Assembly: GCF_014652635.1 (NCBI RefSeq)
Contig: NZ_BMZE01000002.1
Location: 229,562 to 293,561 of the forward strand
DNA: 64,000 bases
Reading direction: 5' to 3'
DNA from: Devosia pacifica
Lineage (GTDB): Bacteria; Pseudomonadota; Alphaproteobacteria; Rhizobiales; Devosiaceae
A model generated the notes under the pieces. It searched no databases and was not told the origin of the DNA. It worked only from the letters and a program-made list of their open reading frames with translations. Positions 25,814 to 35,611 of the stretch are shown here, piece by piece (positions within the stretch are counted from its first letter, which is position 1; the number at the start of each line of letters is the position of its first letter). The position numbers and the translations under genes were made by a program.

Positions 25814-26225
25814 GAACTGGCGCCGGTCGCCGCTTAGTCTGCGCGCTGCGGTTGTTCTAACTGCTGCCCCATCTGGGTGAAAGCCCGGCCTGGGCAAGGT
25901 CTCCGAACGCCGCTTCAGCAACGACACGAACATCTCTTGACTTGTATGGAAGACGAGGCGATCTTGTGATCCTCTGAGCGGGATAACCTCTCAGGAACGG
26001 CCGGAGACACGTCATGGGCCCAAGGGCCCAGCCAGGGTATGTGGTAAAGCGTGAGCTACGCGGTACGTCTTCTGTCTGACCGATGCCGACCCACGGACAG
26101 TTGCTCGTATCGACCTTCTGAGTTGCCTGCCCAGTAAACAACCGTGCGGTCGCGGTTGGCGGGAACCAACACCCTCCCAGCAACGCCGCATCTGGTGACC
26201 CTGAATGGGGCAGTGGGGAGGCGAA
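25814..26225. other. Intergenic stretch before the dioxygenase gene
   Basis: About 410 bp with no supported gene on either strand. A long minus-strand frame through here is only the antisense of the dioxygenase gene. It must contain the promoter of the PhyH/importer operon, but I see no clear -35/-10 or operator. Confidence 0.4.
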
Positions 26226-27062
26226 ATGGCAGAAGCGGCAAGCGAACTCGAGCAGTATCTGTTCGACCTCAACGGGTACATAGTGATCCGGGGTGCGCTG
26301 TCTGCTGATGAGTTGGCGGGATGCAACGCGACGCTGGACGAAGTCCAAGATTTTGTCGGGGACGGCTGGCAAGGCAATGTTCGGCTCTACAACAACGTCG
26401 AACGCCAGGAAGGACTGATCCTTCAGCAGGTCTATGAGGCGGGCCCTTCTTGGGAAGCGCTGATCGACCACCCTGCCTGGTTCGCCAAGGCGGTCCGTTT
26501 CATCGGCTCCGACGATCCCGAGAATTTCGACGGCTTTCATGGCCCCGCATTCATCGACGAGTGCTTTGCCTCTGTGCGCGGCCCGGGCCAGGCATTGCGT
26601 CTGCATTCTGGCGGACATGTCGGCACAATCCGCACGCAGTATAGATTCCACGCCGGCAAGTTTCATTGTGGCCAAGTGAACGTATTGGTGGCGCTCAACG
26701 ATATCGGTCCCGGCGATGGTGCCACCATGGTCATTCCAGGCAGCCACAAATCCAATTTGCGGCATCCACAGACGGTGGCGGTCGACAAACGCGACGAGCC
26801 GACCTCGGTCGACGGCATTGCAGGCGCGGTCGAGGTGCATCTCAAGGCCGGCGATGCGCTGATGTTTGTCGATGCGATCATGCATGGATCGGCGCGCCGG
26901 ACGAACCCCGGCCAGAGGCGCATGACGGTTTATCGCTATGGGCCGAGCTGGGGCTATTTCCGGCATGACATGGTGCCAAGCAAGGGGCTTCTGGAGCGCC
27001 TGACGCCCGAGCGCCGCCGCATCGTAATGCCACACAAATTGCCGGTGACCGCCATCGCTTGA
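26226..27062 (+). CDS. Phytanoyl-CoA dioxygenase (PhyH)-family Fe(II)/2-oxoglutarate enzyme
   Basis: 278 residues from ATG 26226 (GGGGAGG 6 nt upstream). N-terminal FDLNGYIVIRGALSADELAGCN is the typical PhyH opening. The double-stranded beta-helix core carries LVALNDIGPGDGATMVIPGSHKSN and the distal MFVDAIMHGSARRTNPGQRRMTVYRYGP, with the second iron His and the 2-oxoglutarate-binding Arg. The usual first HxD is not obvious; the corresponding segment reads FHCGQVN, so the iron site may be atypical. It precedes an importer and may hydroxylate or cleave a modified sugar or a sulfo-/phospho-compound. Real substrate unknown. Confidence 0.82.
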   Translation: MAEAASELEQYLFDLNGYIVIRGALSADELAGCNATLDEVQDFVGDGWQGNVRLYNNVERQEGLILQQVYEAGPSWEALIDHPAWFAKAVRFIGSDDPENFDGFHGPAFIDECFASVRGPGQALRLHSGGHVGTIRTQYRFHAGKFHCGQVNVLVALNDIGPGDGATMVIPGSHKSNLRHPQTVAVDKRDEPTSVDGIAGAVEVHLKAGDALMFVDAIMHGSARRTNPGQRRMTVYRYGPSWGYFRHDMVPSKGLLERLTPERRRIVMPHKLPVTAIA

Positions 27063-27185
27063 GGAGGAGTGGCGACCGCACACCGGTGCCACCAAGAAAG
27101 AGGTGCGTTCGTCAGCGGCAAGGTTGGCCCCACGGCAGAGGAGTCCGGGGGCGAGACAAGACTAAAGCGATCAAGGGAGGAACAC

Positions 27186-28475
27186 ATGAACAAACTGAAC
27201 AGAAGGCATTTTCTGGGAGCCTCAGGCTCCGTACTGGCCTTGGCGGCCATGGGACGACCGGCATTTGCCCAAAACACCCAGATCCGCCATTTCTGGTGGG
27301 GCAATCCGGAGCGCGACAAGCGCACCTTCGCCGTCATCGACATCTATAATGAAAAAACGCCCGGTGTGACGGTCGTGGGCGAAACGCTCGGTTTCGCCGA
27401 CTATTTCACAAAGCTGACGACCCAGATCGCCGGCGGCAACATGCCCGATGTGATCCAGCAGGGGTACGGAGTGCTGTTCGAGTACATCGCCAACGGCGCT
27501 GTTGTGCCGCTCGACGAGTACATCGGCAACAGCCTCGACATCTCCAAGATCGACCAGAGTGCCATTGATGCCGGCACCGTGGACGGCAAGTTTTATGCCC
27601 TATCCATCGGCGCCAATTCGCACATGGCAATGTACAATACCCGCATGTTCGAAGAAGCTGGTGTCGTTCCGGGCGAGACCTTCGATCCCTATGCCTACAC
27701 CTATGATGAGCTGGCCGAGTTCGCCGCGACCATCAAGGATGCAACCGGCGTACCAGGTACTGACGACAACACAGCGGACTACCAGAACTTCTCCGACTTC
27801 GTCGTCCAAAAGGGGGCGATGCTCTATAACGAAGACGGCTCGTACGGTCCTACCCAGGAGATCGTCGAGGAATACTGGTCGACTTGGGAGAAGATCCGCA
27901 ATGCCGGCGGCACACCGCCCGCTCAGGAAACCGCCGGCCTTGCAGGCGTCTCCGAACTCAGCCAGATGGGCGTCGTCACCGGCAATACGGCCATGACCTA
28001 TCTGTGGAGCAACCAGCTGGTTGGTGTCCAAAGCCTGATGGAGGACAAGCTCGGCGTTGCCACATATCCCAACACGCCGGATATGGTGCCGGGATCGGTG
28101 ATCCAGCCAAGCCAGTTCGTCTGCCTCACCCGTGACAGCAGCGATCCTGAAGCCGCCACTGCCTATATGAGCGCCTTCGTCAACGACCTCGAGATGACCA
28201 AGGTACTTGGCCTCGAACGCGGCATCCCCAGCCAGAGCGAAGTGCGTGCGGCCCTGCAGCCGGATCTGACCGAAGTCGAGGCGCTGTCGGTCGAGTATTT
28301 CGACAAGATCCAGGGCAGTACGGCCGCGTTGCCGCCGCCGCCGCCCAGCGGCTCCAACGAAGTCGAGCAGACATTCGAACGTCTGGCCGTCGCGGTGCTG
28401 CTCGAGCAACGCTCCATCCCGGAAGTCGCCAGCGACTTCCTCAGGCAGGCCAACGCCATTCTGCGACGCGCCTGA
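27186..28475 (+). CDS. ABC sugar-binding protein with Tat-like signal
   Basis: 429 residues from ATG 27186 (GGGAGGAA upstream); a longer frame upstream is rejected because the leader MNKLNRRHFLGASGSVLALA starts here. RRHFLG is a twin-arginine-type motif. The mature protein is SBP_bac_1-like and clearly paralogous to the protein at 22785-24068. It ends TAALPPPPPSGSNEVEQ then a C-terminal helix, a tail shared with the paralogue (GPLLSPPPVTSPSGAGE). First transport gene of a complete importer (27186-31402). Confidence 0.92.
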   Translation: MNKLNRRHFLGASGSVLALAAMGRPAFAQNTQIRHFWWGNPERDKRTFAVIDIYNEKTPGVTVVGETLGFADYFTKLTTQIAGGNMPDVIQQGYGVLFEYIANGAVVPLDEYIGNSLDISKIDQSAIDAGTVDGKFYALSIGANSHMAMYNTRMFEEAGVVPGETFDPYAYTYDELAEFAATIKDATGVPGTDDNTADYQNFSDFVVQKGAMLYNEDGSYGPTQEIVEEYWSTWEKIRNAGGTPPAQETAGLAGVSELSQMGVVTGNTAMTYLWSNQLVGVQSLMEDKLGVATYPNTPDMVPGSVIQPSQFVCLTRDSSDPEAATAYMSAFVNDLEMTKVLGLERGIPSQSEVRAALQPDLTEVEALSVEYFDKIQGSTAALPPPPPSGSNEVEQTFERLAVAVLLEQRSIPEVASDFLRQANAILRRA

Positions 28476-28543
28476 TAGCGACGATGCGACCCGCCGTCCT
28501 CTGGGCCGGCGGATCGCTCCCGGTTTAGCGTTTGGAGCCAGAC

Positions 28544-29437
28544 GTGCTGAAATTCTTGCGCCGCAACTTTGCCGGCTATGCGTTCCTGTCGCCTTGGCTG
28601 GTGGGCTTTTTCCTGCTCGCTATCGGGCCGATTCTGGCTTCGCTGTATCTCAGCTTCACGAAATACAATGTCGTGCGCCCGCCCCAATGGATCGGCCTCG
28701 AGCACTATTTCTACATGTTCGAGTTCGACGACCGCTTCAAGAAGGCCCTGCAGGTCACATTCACCTTCGTTGTAATTTCGGTGCCGCTGAAACTGATATT
28801 CGCCCTTGGCGTCGCCATGGCACTGGACAAGGGGATCCGCGCCATCGGCTGGTATCGGGCGCTGTTCTACCTGCCCTCGATTCTGGGGGGCTCAATCGCT
28901 GTAGCGATCCTGTGGCGCCAGCTCTTCAATTACGAGGGCGTGGTCAACTCGGTGCTGAGCCTCATAGGCATTCAAGGGCCTTACTGGCTCGCCGATCCTG
29001 ACTATGCGCTGTGGACGCTGATCGTCCTCGCCGTATGGCAATTCGGTTCGCCGATGCTGATTTTCCTCGCGGGCCTTCGCGCCATTCCGCAGGACCTCTA
29101 TGAGGCCGCCGAGATCGATGCGGCGGGACCGGTGAAGAAATTCTTCGCCATTACCGTGCCGCTTCTGGCGCCCGTGATTTTCTTTAATCTGGTGCTGCAG
29201 ATGATCGAAGCCTTCAAGAGCTTTTCGGGCGCCTTCATCATTTCCGGTGGCTCGGGCGCACCACTCGACAGCCTGCTGTTCTTCACCGTCTATCTCTACA
29301 ACGAGGCCTTTTCCTTCTTGCGCATGGGCTACGCCTCGGCGCTGGCCTGGGTGCTGCTGCTCATCATTGCGCTGTTCACCATCGTCGCATTCTGGACCAG
29401 CAAATACTGGGTCCACTACGAGAACGAGAGAGGCTGA
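28544..29437 (+). CDS. Carbohydrate ABC transporter permease (MalF-like)
   Basis: 297 residues from GTG 28544, preceded by GGAG at 6 nt; a TTG 12 nt earlier is in frame but lacks a site. Six membrane helices, first AFLSPWLVGFFLLAIGPILASLYLSF split around residues 12-38. EAA loop YEAAEIDAAGPVKKFFAITVPLLAPVIF (about 186-213). Partner of the next permease. Confidence 0.92.
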   Translation: MLKFLRRNFAGYAFLSPWLVGFFLLAIGPILASLYLSFTKYNVVRPPQWIGLEHYFYMFEFDDRFKKALQVTFTFVVISVPLKLIFALGVAMALDKGIRAIGWYRALFYLPSILGGSIAVAILWRQLFNYEGVVNSVLSLIGIQGPYWLADPDYALWTLIVLAVWQFGSPMLIFLAGLRAIPQDLYEAAEIDAAGPVKKFFAITVPLLAPVIFFNLVLQMIEAFKSFSGAFIISGGSGAPLDSLLFFTVYLYNEAFSFLRMGYASALAWVLLLIIALFTIVAFWTSKYWVHYENERG

Positions 29438-29439
29438 CG

Positions 29440-30333
29440 ATGACAGACGTTTCCGCCTCCACTACCGCCGAGATCGCTCGCGAATACCGCGCAGAGCGGG
29501 CCCGCCGCGCCAAGCGTGCCGCTGTTCTCAAACATATCTTTCTGGCACTCACTTCCCTCATCATGATCTATCCGCTGATCTGGATGCTGGCCGCATCGCT
29601 CAAGCCGGACACGCAGATCTTCGGCGATATTGGGCTTTGGCCGGGCACGTTCGAGTGGCAGAACTACGCACAGGGCTGGAACGCGCTTCCGGTCAGCTTC
29701 ACCACGTTCTTCTGGAACTCCACCGTGGTGACGGTGCTGTCGGTAGTCGGCAACGTGATCAGTTGCTCTTTTGCCGCCTACGCTTTCGCCCGGCTCGAAT
29801 TCAGCGGCAAGACCATCTGGTTCGCATTGATGATGATGACGTTGATGATCCCGTATCACGTGGTGCTCATCCCCCAGTACATCCTGTTCATGAACCTGGG
29901 ATGGGTCGATACTTATCTGCCGCTCATCGTGCCGAAGTTTCTCGCGGGGGACGCCTTTTTCATTTTCCTGATGATCCAGTTCTTCCGGCAATTGCCAAGG
30001 GAACTGGACGAGGCGGCGATGATCGATGGTTGCTCACCGTTCAAGATCTACTGGGCGATCATCATGCCGCTGTCGCTGCCGGCGATGGCCACGGCGGCCA
30101 TCTTTTCGTTCATCTGGACCTGGGAGGATTTTCTGGGCCCCTTGGTCTACCTCAACGACCAGGCCGACTACACCGTGCCGCTGGCGCTGCGCAGCTTCAT
30201 CAGTTCGGACGGTGTCAGCCAGTATGGGCCGATGTTCGCCATGTCGATCCTGTCGATCCTGCCCATTCTCCTGTTTTTCATTGTTTTCCAGCGCCTGATC
30301 ATTCGCGGCATCGCGATGAGCGGCCTCAAGTAA
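29440..30333 (+). CDS. Carbohydrate ABC transporter permease (MalG-like)
   Basis: 297 residues with a charged N-terminal tail rich in Arg/Ala ([15 protein letters not shown]) before the first helix. Six helices, EAA-type loop [29 protein letters not shown] (about 188-216). It starts 2 bp after the previous stop. Forms the transmembrane heterodimer of this importer. Confidence 0.93.
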   Translation: MTDVSASTTAEIAREYRAERARRAKRAAVLKHIFLALTSLIMIYPLIWMLAASLKPDTQIFGDIGLWPGTFEWQNYAQGWNALPVSFTTFFWNSTVVTVLSVVGNVISCSFAAYAFARLEFSGKTIWFALMMMTLMIPYHVVLIPQYILFMNLGWVDTYLPLIVPKFLAGDAFFIFLMIQFFRQLPRELDEAAMIDGCSPFKIYWAIIMPLSLPAMATAAIFSFIWTWEDFLGPLVYLNDQADYTVPLALRSFISSDGVSQYGPMFAMSILSILPILLFFIVFQRLIIRGIAMSGLK

Positions 30334-30343
30334 AAGGACGCTC

Positions 30344-31402
30344 ATGGCTTCCGTCACGCTCTCTGAAGTGCGCAAGGCCTATTCCGGCTTCGCGGTTATT
30401 CACGGCATCGATCTCGAGGTGCAGTCTGGTGAGTTTTTGGTGCTTGTCGGCCCTTCCGGCTGTGGGAAATCAACACTGTTGCGCATGATTGCCGGGCTTG
30501 AGGAGATCACCGACGGCACGATCTCTATCGCCGACCGCATCGTCAATGATTTGCCGGCCAGCCAGCGCAATCTGTCGATGGTGTTTCAGTCATATGCGCT
30601 TTACCCACATATGAGCGTGCGCAAGAATCTTGCCTTCGGGCTATCCAACCTGCGCATGCCAAAGGACGAGATCCAGCGTCGCGTTGCCGACGCGGCGCGC
30701 ATCCTCCAGATCGAGGAATTGCTGGAGCGCAAGCCGCGCCAGCTGTCTGGCGGCCAGAAGCAGCGCGTTGCCATCGGGCGCGCCATCGTGCGCGAGCCGC
30801 AGCTCTTCCTGTTCGATGAACCGCTCTCCAATCTCGATGCCGAGTTGCGGGTGCAGATGCGCGTCGAGTTGGCCGGGCTCTACAACCGCCTGGGCACGAC
30901 GATGATCTATGTCACCCATGACCAGACGGAAGCCATGACCATGGCGACCCGGATCGCGGTGCTCAACAAGGGCAATCTTGAACAGATCGGGACCCCCTAC
31001 GAACTCTACAATGCGCCGAAAAATCTGTTTGTCGCCAGCTTCATCGGTTCACCCAAGATGAACCTGCTTTCGGGCAAGGCAACAGGCAACAAAATCGAAC
31101 TGCCGGGCTTCGGCGCCCTGGCTTTTGTCGGCGCGGCTGGTGAGATGACCGTGGGCGTTCGCCCGGAGCATCTCTCGATCGGCGAACCGGATGGTCGGAG
31201 AGCCGAAGGCACGGTGACGCTGGTGGAATATCTTGGCAGTGAAGTGTTCATCTACGTCGCCCTCATCGACGGGCAGACGCTGCTGGCGCAGGCGCCGGGA
31301 AATGCCAGCTACAAGCGCGGCGACAAGGTTCATCTGAGCTTTCGTGGCGCCGACGCACATTTCTTCGACAGCAAAGGACTGCGCATCGAGGCGCCGCGTT
31401 GA
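30344..31402 (+). CDS. Carbohydrate ABC transporter ATP-binding protein (UgpC/MalK type)
   Basis: 352 residues. Walker [11 protein letters not shown]-loop [14 protein letters not shown], signature [14 protein letters not shown], Walker [14 protein letters not shown]-loop YVTHD and the C-terminal OB domain ([10 protein letters not shown]) are all present. Last transport gene of the operon. It could also energise uptake through the orphan paralogous binding protein at 22785-24068. The stop overlaps the start of the downstream glycosidase gene. Confidence 0.94.
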   Translation: MASVTLSEVRKAYSGFAVIHGIDLEVQSGEFLVLVGPSGCGKSTLLRMIAGLEEITDGTISIADRIVNDLPASQRNLSMVFQSYALYPHMSVRKNLAFGLSNLRMPKDEIQRRVADAARILQIEELLERKPRQLSGGQKQRVAIGRAIVREPQLFLFDEPLSNLDAELRVQMRVELAGLYNRLGTTMIYVTHDQTEAMTMATRIAVLNKGNLEQIGTPYELYNAPKNLFVASFIGSPKMNLLSGKATGNKIELPGFGALAFVGAAGEMTVGVRPEHLSIGEPDGRRAEGTVTLVEYLGSEVFIYVALIDGQTLLAQAPGNASYKRGDKVHLSFRGADAHFFDSKGLRIEAPR

Positions 31403-33045
31403 CGCATCCTCTGCTCGAAAAGCTGCGCACCACCACCGTAGGCGATCATGTCGGGCGGCGCGCCGACCCGTCTCGGCGAGCGCTTCTAGAAGAGTGGAAT
31501 CGGTCTGGTGTCCGCTTTGTTTCAAGTAGCGATCGGCTGACCGAGCGCTACTATCAGGCCGTCAGCGAGCTGTTCGATTGCATCGGGCCTGCGGACGATG
31601 ACACGCCGATCCTCCACGAAGGTGGCATCTATCATGGCTGCTGGCTCGAGAGCACCGGGACCATCAATGCCGAACTTCTCAGCCGCTTTCTACCATCGGT
31701 AACCACCGCGACCTATTCCGCGTTCGCCAACCACCAACGCGAAGACGGTCTCTTCCCCTATAAGATTACCGCAGGGGGGCCGGCATTCAGCCAGATCCAG
31801 CTGGTCAGCCCTCTGGCCCGCTCGGTCTACAACCATCATCGTCTCAACAAGCTCGACAGCGGCTGGCTGAGACACATGTATGACGCCATGTCGCGCTACG
31901 ATGGCTGGCTGGCGACGCACCGGGATTCACTGGGAACTGGTGCTGTCGAGGCATTCTCGACCTACGACACCGGCCATGATCTGTCCTCTCGGTTTTGGCA
32001 TGTGCCGGATAGCCCTTTTGGCAACGATCCGACGCGCTATGATCCGCAAAATCCTCTCCTGCCGTTTATCGCACCGGACCTGACGGCCAACGTGACGTGC
32101 CAGCGCACGTATCTCGGCCTGATCAGTCAATCGCTCAGCATCGATGGAACAGAGTGGCACAAAAAGGCGGAAGCCAGCCGCGAAGCCCTGTTCGCGCAGT
32201 GCTTCGAGGCGGAGGACGGTTTTTTCTACGACCGCGACCGGCATGGCAGGTTTGTGCGTGTTCAGTCGGAGGTGCTGCTGCGGGTGCTGGCCTGCGAAAT
32301 CGGCGATGCCGAATTGTTTCGATCGGCACTCGAACGCTATCTGCTCAACACCCGCAAGTTCTTTGCCAAATTTCCATTGACGTCGATTGCACTGGATGAC
32401 CCGCGGTTCGACCATAACTTTGCCCAGAACAGTTGGGCAGGGCCAAGCAATTTCCTCACACTCATCCGCACGCCACATGCCTTTGAGCATTATGGTCACT
32501 ATACTGAACTGACGTGGATCATGCTGCCAGTTGTTGCGGCGCTCACCGATGCAGATCGCTTCCCGCAAACGCTCAACCCGTTCACTGGCGCCGCCGGATT
32601 CACAGAGAAATACTCACCCGCAATCCTCTGCCTGCTCGATTTCGTTGAGCGAATGTCCGGTATATTGCCGCGTCCCGACGGGACGGTCTGGTTCACCAGC
32701 GTCCTGCCGAAGCCTGTGCTGCACAAGCACGAGACCTGGGAGGCCGCCTACGCACGAACGATCGACGGCGTGACGTTCGAGCTGGTCAACACCGAGGCTG
32801 GTGGAGAAATCTATCGCGACGGCCCCCTGCTTTGCCGCTTTCCGCCAGGAACCCGCGTTGTTTTGAGTCGATCTGGTCAGATCGAAGGCGTGGTAAACTT
32901 GGTGAGCGTGAAGATTGATGACAGCATTTGGTACGAAGGCCAGGAGTTGGCTATCTCTATCCTGCCAAACCAGACGCTGGCCATAAGAGGCGGCGCTCCA
33001 TTCTCCGCTCAGGGCCCCGAACTGGTGCTGCCGCAGTACGCCTAA
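31399..33045 (+). CDS. (alpha/alpha)6-barrel glycoside hydrolase (GH63/MGH1-like)
   Basis: 548 residues from TTG 31399, overlapping the ATPase stop (TTGA), so translationally coupled. Helical-barrel glycosidase pattern: [19 protein letters not shown] (about 115-133), [19 protein letters not shown] (about 188-206, acidic residues suitable as catalytic acid), [30 protein letters not shown] (about 343-372, likely base region) and a C-terminal beta domain (about 460-548). No signal peptide, so intracellular. It probably trims the oligosaccharide imported by the preceding genes. Exact family (GH63-like glucosidase, mannosylglycerate hydrolase-like, or an unclassified clan GH-G member) is unsettled. 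Confidence 0.68.
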   Translation: MTHPLLEKLRTTTVGDHVGRRADPSRRALLEEWNRSGVRFVSSSDRLTERYYQAVSELFDCIGPADDDTPILHEGGIYHGCWLESTGTINAELLSRFLPSVTTATYSAFANHQREDGLFPYKITAGGPAFSQIQLVSPLARSVYNHHRLNKLDSGWLRHMYDAMSRYDGWLATHRDSLGTGAVEAFSTYDTGHDLSSRFWHVPDSPFGNDPTRYDPQNPLLPFIAPDLTANVTCQRTYLGLISQSLSIDGTEWHKKAEASREALFAQCFEAEDGFFYDRDRHGRFVRVQSEVLLRVLACEIGDAELFRSALERYLLNTRKFFAKFPLTSIALDDPRFDHNFAQNSWAGPSNFLTLIRTPHAFEHYGHYTELTWIMLPVVAALTDADRFPQTLNPFTGAAGFTEKYSPAILCLLDFVERMSGILPRPDGTVWFTSVLPKPVLHKHETWEAAYARTIDGVTFELVNTEAGGEIYRDGPLLCRFPPGTRVVLSRSGQIEGVVNLVSVKIDDSIWYEGQELAISILPNQTLAIRGGAPFSAQGPELVLPQYA

Positions 33046-33678
33046 GAAGACGTTTCGCATCAGTGGAGGCGGGACCGTTGTCTTGAGGCATGACCGTGCT
33101 GATATTGTCGGCAATGCGGTTAGCCCAAATGTTCAGGGCGGTTCTCGTGGAAACCCAATGATTCCTTTCATCGCAGGCGCTCGCGCCTGACACCGCAGGG
33201 CTGATGGTCAAATCGAGTTTGCAAGCTCCCCTGGATAGACGACGGCCATGCAAGAGCCTTGGCGGGGCTGGCTCACTTCAAGAATGTCGCACAGTGCCGA
33301 GAGGCCCTACTCGGAACGGCTGTCTCTTGATCTCTTTGGCGAGAACCGGAACGTCTCGTTTCCAACCCGAATTCGACGCCTGTGCCGCTACAGGGTAGTG
33401 CGATTTGGTCGCGAGGCTTTGAATATACGAAATGAGGGCGTTGAGGCCGGCCAGCCTCAAGTCAACAGAAACACATCCGCCGAGAAATGGAGGGCAGCTC
33501 GTCTGATACGCTTGCTACATTTAACTGAAGTCAGAGGTGCCCATTCAGCCATTGAAGCCGAACCGCCCGCTCCGGTATCGCCCCTAAGCGCGCTCTATCT
33601 CAATCAGGCTTCCCTACTCCGGTCGTCCGACGCGTTTACCTTCGCCGATCGCGTACGCAGGCATCGCAGGTTCTCTGG
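33046..33678. other. 633-bp gap between convergent genes
   Basis: No gene supported on either strand; open frames here are antisense extensions of the flanking genes. A perfect short hairpin CAGGCGC/GCGCCTG (33174-33189) without U-tract is present. Base composition is a little lower in GC than the flanks, which fits decayed sequence between two catabolic modules. Confidence 0.4.
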
Positions 33679-34764
33679 TTATGAGGCGGTCGCCAAGTTG
33701 CGCCCGTCAGCTCCGAACAGCAGGATGTCCTTCGACTCCGCAGCAAAATTCACTGCCTCTCCCTGCTTAAGCACAATATCGCCGGAGAGCACCGCGAGCC
33801 ACTGCGCACCTGTCGCAAGACGGAAATTTACGATTGTCTCGTTGCCCAGCCGCTCAACAAGATCGACCGTGCCTTTCAACGCGCCGATACTGTCAGTCGT
33901 AAGCACATGCGGACGGATTCCCAGCGTCAATTCGTCGCCGACGTTCAGCTTTCTGCCCGATAGGGGGACCATCACGTCCACCAGCTCGTCCGAGCCAACT
34001 ACCACGCTCGTGGCATCCGCCGAGCGCACCTTCACCTTGGTGAAATTCATCTTCGGTGAGCCGATGAAACCGGCCACGAAGAGGTTGGCCGGCGAATTGT
34101 ACAAATCGATGGGCGCACCTTGCTGCTGGACCTCACCGCCGTTGAGAACCACGATCCGGTCCGCCAGCGTCATGGCTTCGATCTGGTCGTGGGTTACGTA
34201 AATCATGGTGGCGCCAAGCTGCTGGTGCAGCTTCGAGAGCTCCATGCGCATGTCGACGCGCAGCGCAGCGTCAAGGTTGGACAACGGCTCGTCAAACAGG
34301 AACACTTCGGGCTGGCGCACAATGGCGCGGCCAATGGCGACACGCTGACGCTGACCACCCGAGAGCTGCGATGGCTTGCGATCCAGCAAATGCTCCATCT
34401 GAAGGATCTTTGCCGCGTCCATCACCTTGCGCTCGCGCTCCTCTTTCGGCGCGCGTGCCAGCGTCAGGCTGAAGCCGAAATTCTCGGCGACGGTCATATG
34501 CGGATAAAGTGCATAGGATTGGAATACCATCGCGATGCCGCGATCGCGTGGCTCGACATCATTGCACAGCTGATCGCCGATCCACAATTCGCCCGAGGTG
34601 ATATCCTCGAGCCCCGCCGTCATTCGCAGCAAGGTCGACTTGCCACAACCCGATGGGCCGACGAACACCACGAACTCGCCATGCTCGATCTCGAGATCGA
34701 CGCCCTTGATCACGTCCACTGCGCCGAAACTCTTGCGCAGATCCTTCATCTTGAGTCCGGACAT
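33679..34764 (-). CDS. Carbohydrate ABC transporter ATP-binding protein (UgpC/MalK type)
   Basis: 361 residues. Walker [11 protein letters not shown]-loop [14 protein letters not shown], signature [14 protein letters not shown], Walker [13 protein letters not shown]-loop YVTHD and a C-terminal regulatory OB domain (GIRPHVLTTD, slightly different from the usual GVRPEH). Last gene of the rhamnosidase-importer operon; it starts 19 bp after the permease stop. One of three such ATPases in the window. Confidence 0.94.
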   Translation of the reverse strand: MSGLKMKDLRKSFGAVDVIKGVDLEIEHGEFVVFVGPSGCGKSTLLRMTAGLEDITSGELWIGDQLCNDVEPRDRGIAMVFQSYALYPHMTVAENFGFSLTLARAPKEERERKVMDAAKILQMEHLLDRKPSQLSGGQRQRVAIGRAIVRQPEVFLFDEPLSNLDAALRVDMRMELSKLHQQLGATMIYVTHDQIEAMTLADRIVVLNGGEVQQQGAPIDLYNSPANLFVAGFIGSPKMNFTKVKVRSADATSVVVGSDELVDVMVPLSGRKLNVGDELTLGIRPHVLTTDSIGALKGTVDLVERLGNETIVNFRLATGAQWLAVLSGDIVLKQGEAVNFAAESKDILLFGADGRNLATAS

Positions 34765-34783
34765 TGCTCGAATACGCTCCGTT

Positions 34784-35611
34784 TCAGCCCTTGATGGCGC
34801 CAGCGCTCATGCCCGCCACGATCTGGCGGTTGAAGAACAGGAAGACGACCAATGGGGGAATTGTGATCAGCAGGATGTTCATGAAGAGCAGGTTGTACTC
34901 GGTCACGAACTGGCTCTGAAAATTGTAAAGGGTGAGCTGCACAGTGGCGTTTTCGCGTCCTGGCAGATAGTACAGCGGATTGACGAAATCGTTGAAGATA
35001 GCAACGGTCTGAACAACGATTACGGTGACCGTAACCGGCTTCAGCATAGGCAAGATGACTCTGAAGAAGAGGCTCAGCGGGCGTGCGCCGTCGATGATCG
35101 CCGCCTCATCGAGTTCTCTCGGGATGGTTGCAATGAAATTGCGGAAGAGGATCACCGAGAACGACATGTTGTAGGCCACCTCGATCAGCACGAGGCCGTG
35201 GATCGTCTTGAAAATCCCCAGTTGCTGCATCAGCGTGATGGTGGGCACGACCGCCGGCGGCATCATCAGGCCGGCGAGGATGAAAAAGTCGACCCAGGGC
35301 GTCCACCACGTCACCCGACGCTGAAGCACGAACCCGACAAGCGCCGAAAGCACCACCAACAGCGCAACCGAGGTCACCGTGATCACGGTCGAGTTGATGT
35401 AAGCCGTGATCAGCATGAAATCACGGGCCTGAATCACCTGCACGAAGTTCTCGACGACGTGAAAGCTCGTCGGCCAGGAAAAATCCATCTGGGCGGACTG
35501 CTGCTGATCCTTCACCGCCATGAAGATGATGAAGATGAACGGCACGACGAAGACAACCAGAGATATGGCGATTGCCGCGGCGCTTAGGCCGTATTTCTTA
35601 ACCCAGCTCAT
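34784..35611 (-). CDS. Carbohydrate ABC transporter permease (MalG-like)
   Basis: 275 residues, six helices, EAA loop LDEAAIIDGARPLSLFFRVILPMLKPVTV (about 166-194). Overlaps the previous permease by 4 bp. Works with the binding protein at 36595 and the ATPase at 33679. Confidence 0.93.
   Translation of the reverse strand: MSWVKKYGLSAAAIAISLVVFVVPFIFIIFMAVKDQQQSAQMDFSWPTSFHVVENFVQVIQARDFMLITAYINSTVITVTSVALLVVLSALVGFVLQRRVTWWTPWVDFFILAGLMMPPAVVPTITLMQQLGIFKTIHGLVLIEVAYNMSFSVILFRNFIATIPRELDEAAIIDGARPLSLFFRVILPMLKPVTVTVIVVQTVAIFNDFVNPLYYLPGRENATVQLTLYNFQSQFVTEYNLLFMNILLITIPPLVVFLFFNRQIVAGMSAGAIKG

Noticed and set aside
25857-27095. Long minus-strand open frame of 412 codons
   Set aside because: It is antisense to the PhyH gene, which has a ribosome site, family motifs and operon context; the minus frame shows no domain.
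33174-33189. CAGGCGC/GCGCCTG hairpin as terminator of the glycosidase gene
   Set aside because: No U-tract, loop of only 2 nt as drawn, and 130 bp from the stop; not called as a terminator.
33248-34201. Plus-strand open frame of 317 codons
   Set aside because: Mostly antisense of the ABC ATPase gene with clear Walker motifs; low-complexity Ser/Thr-rich translation typical of a shadow frame.
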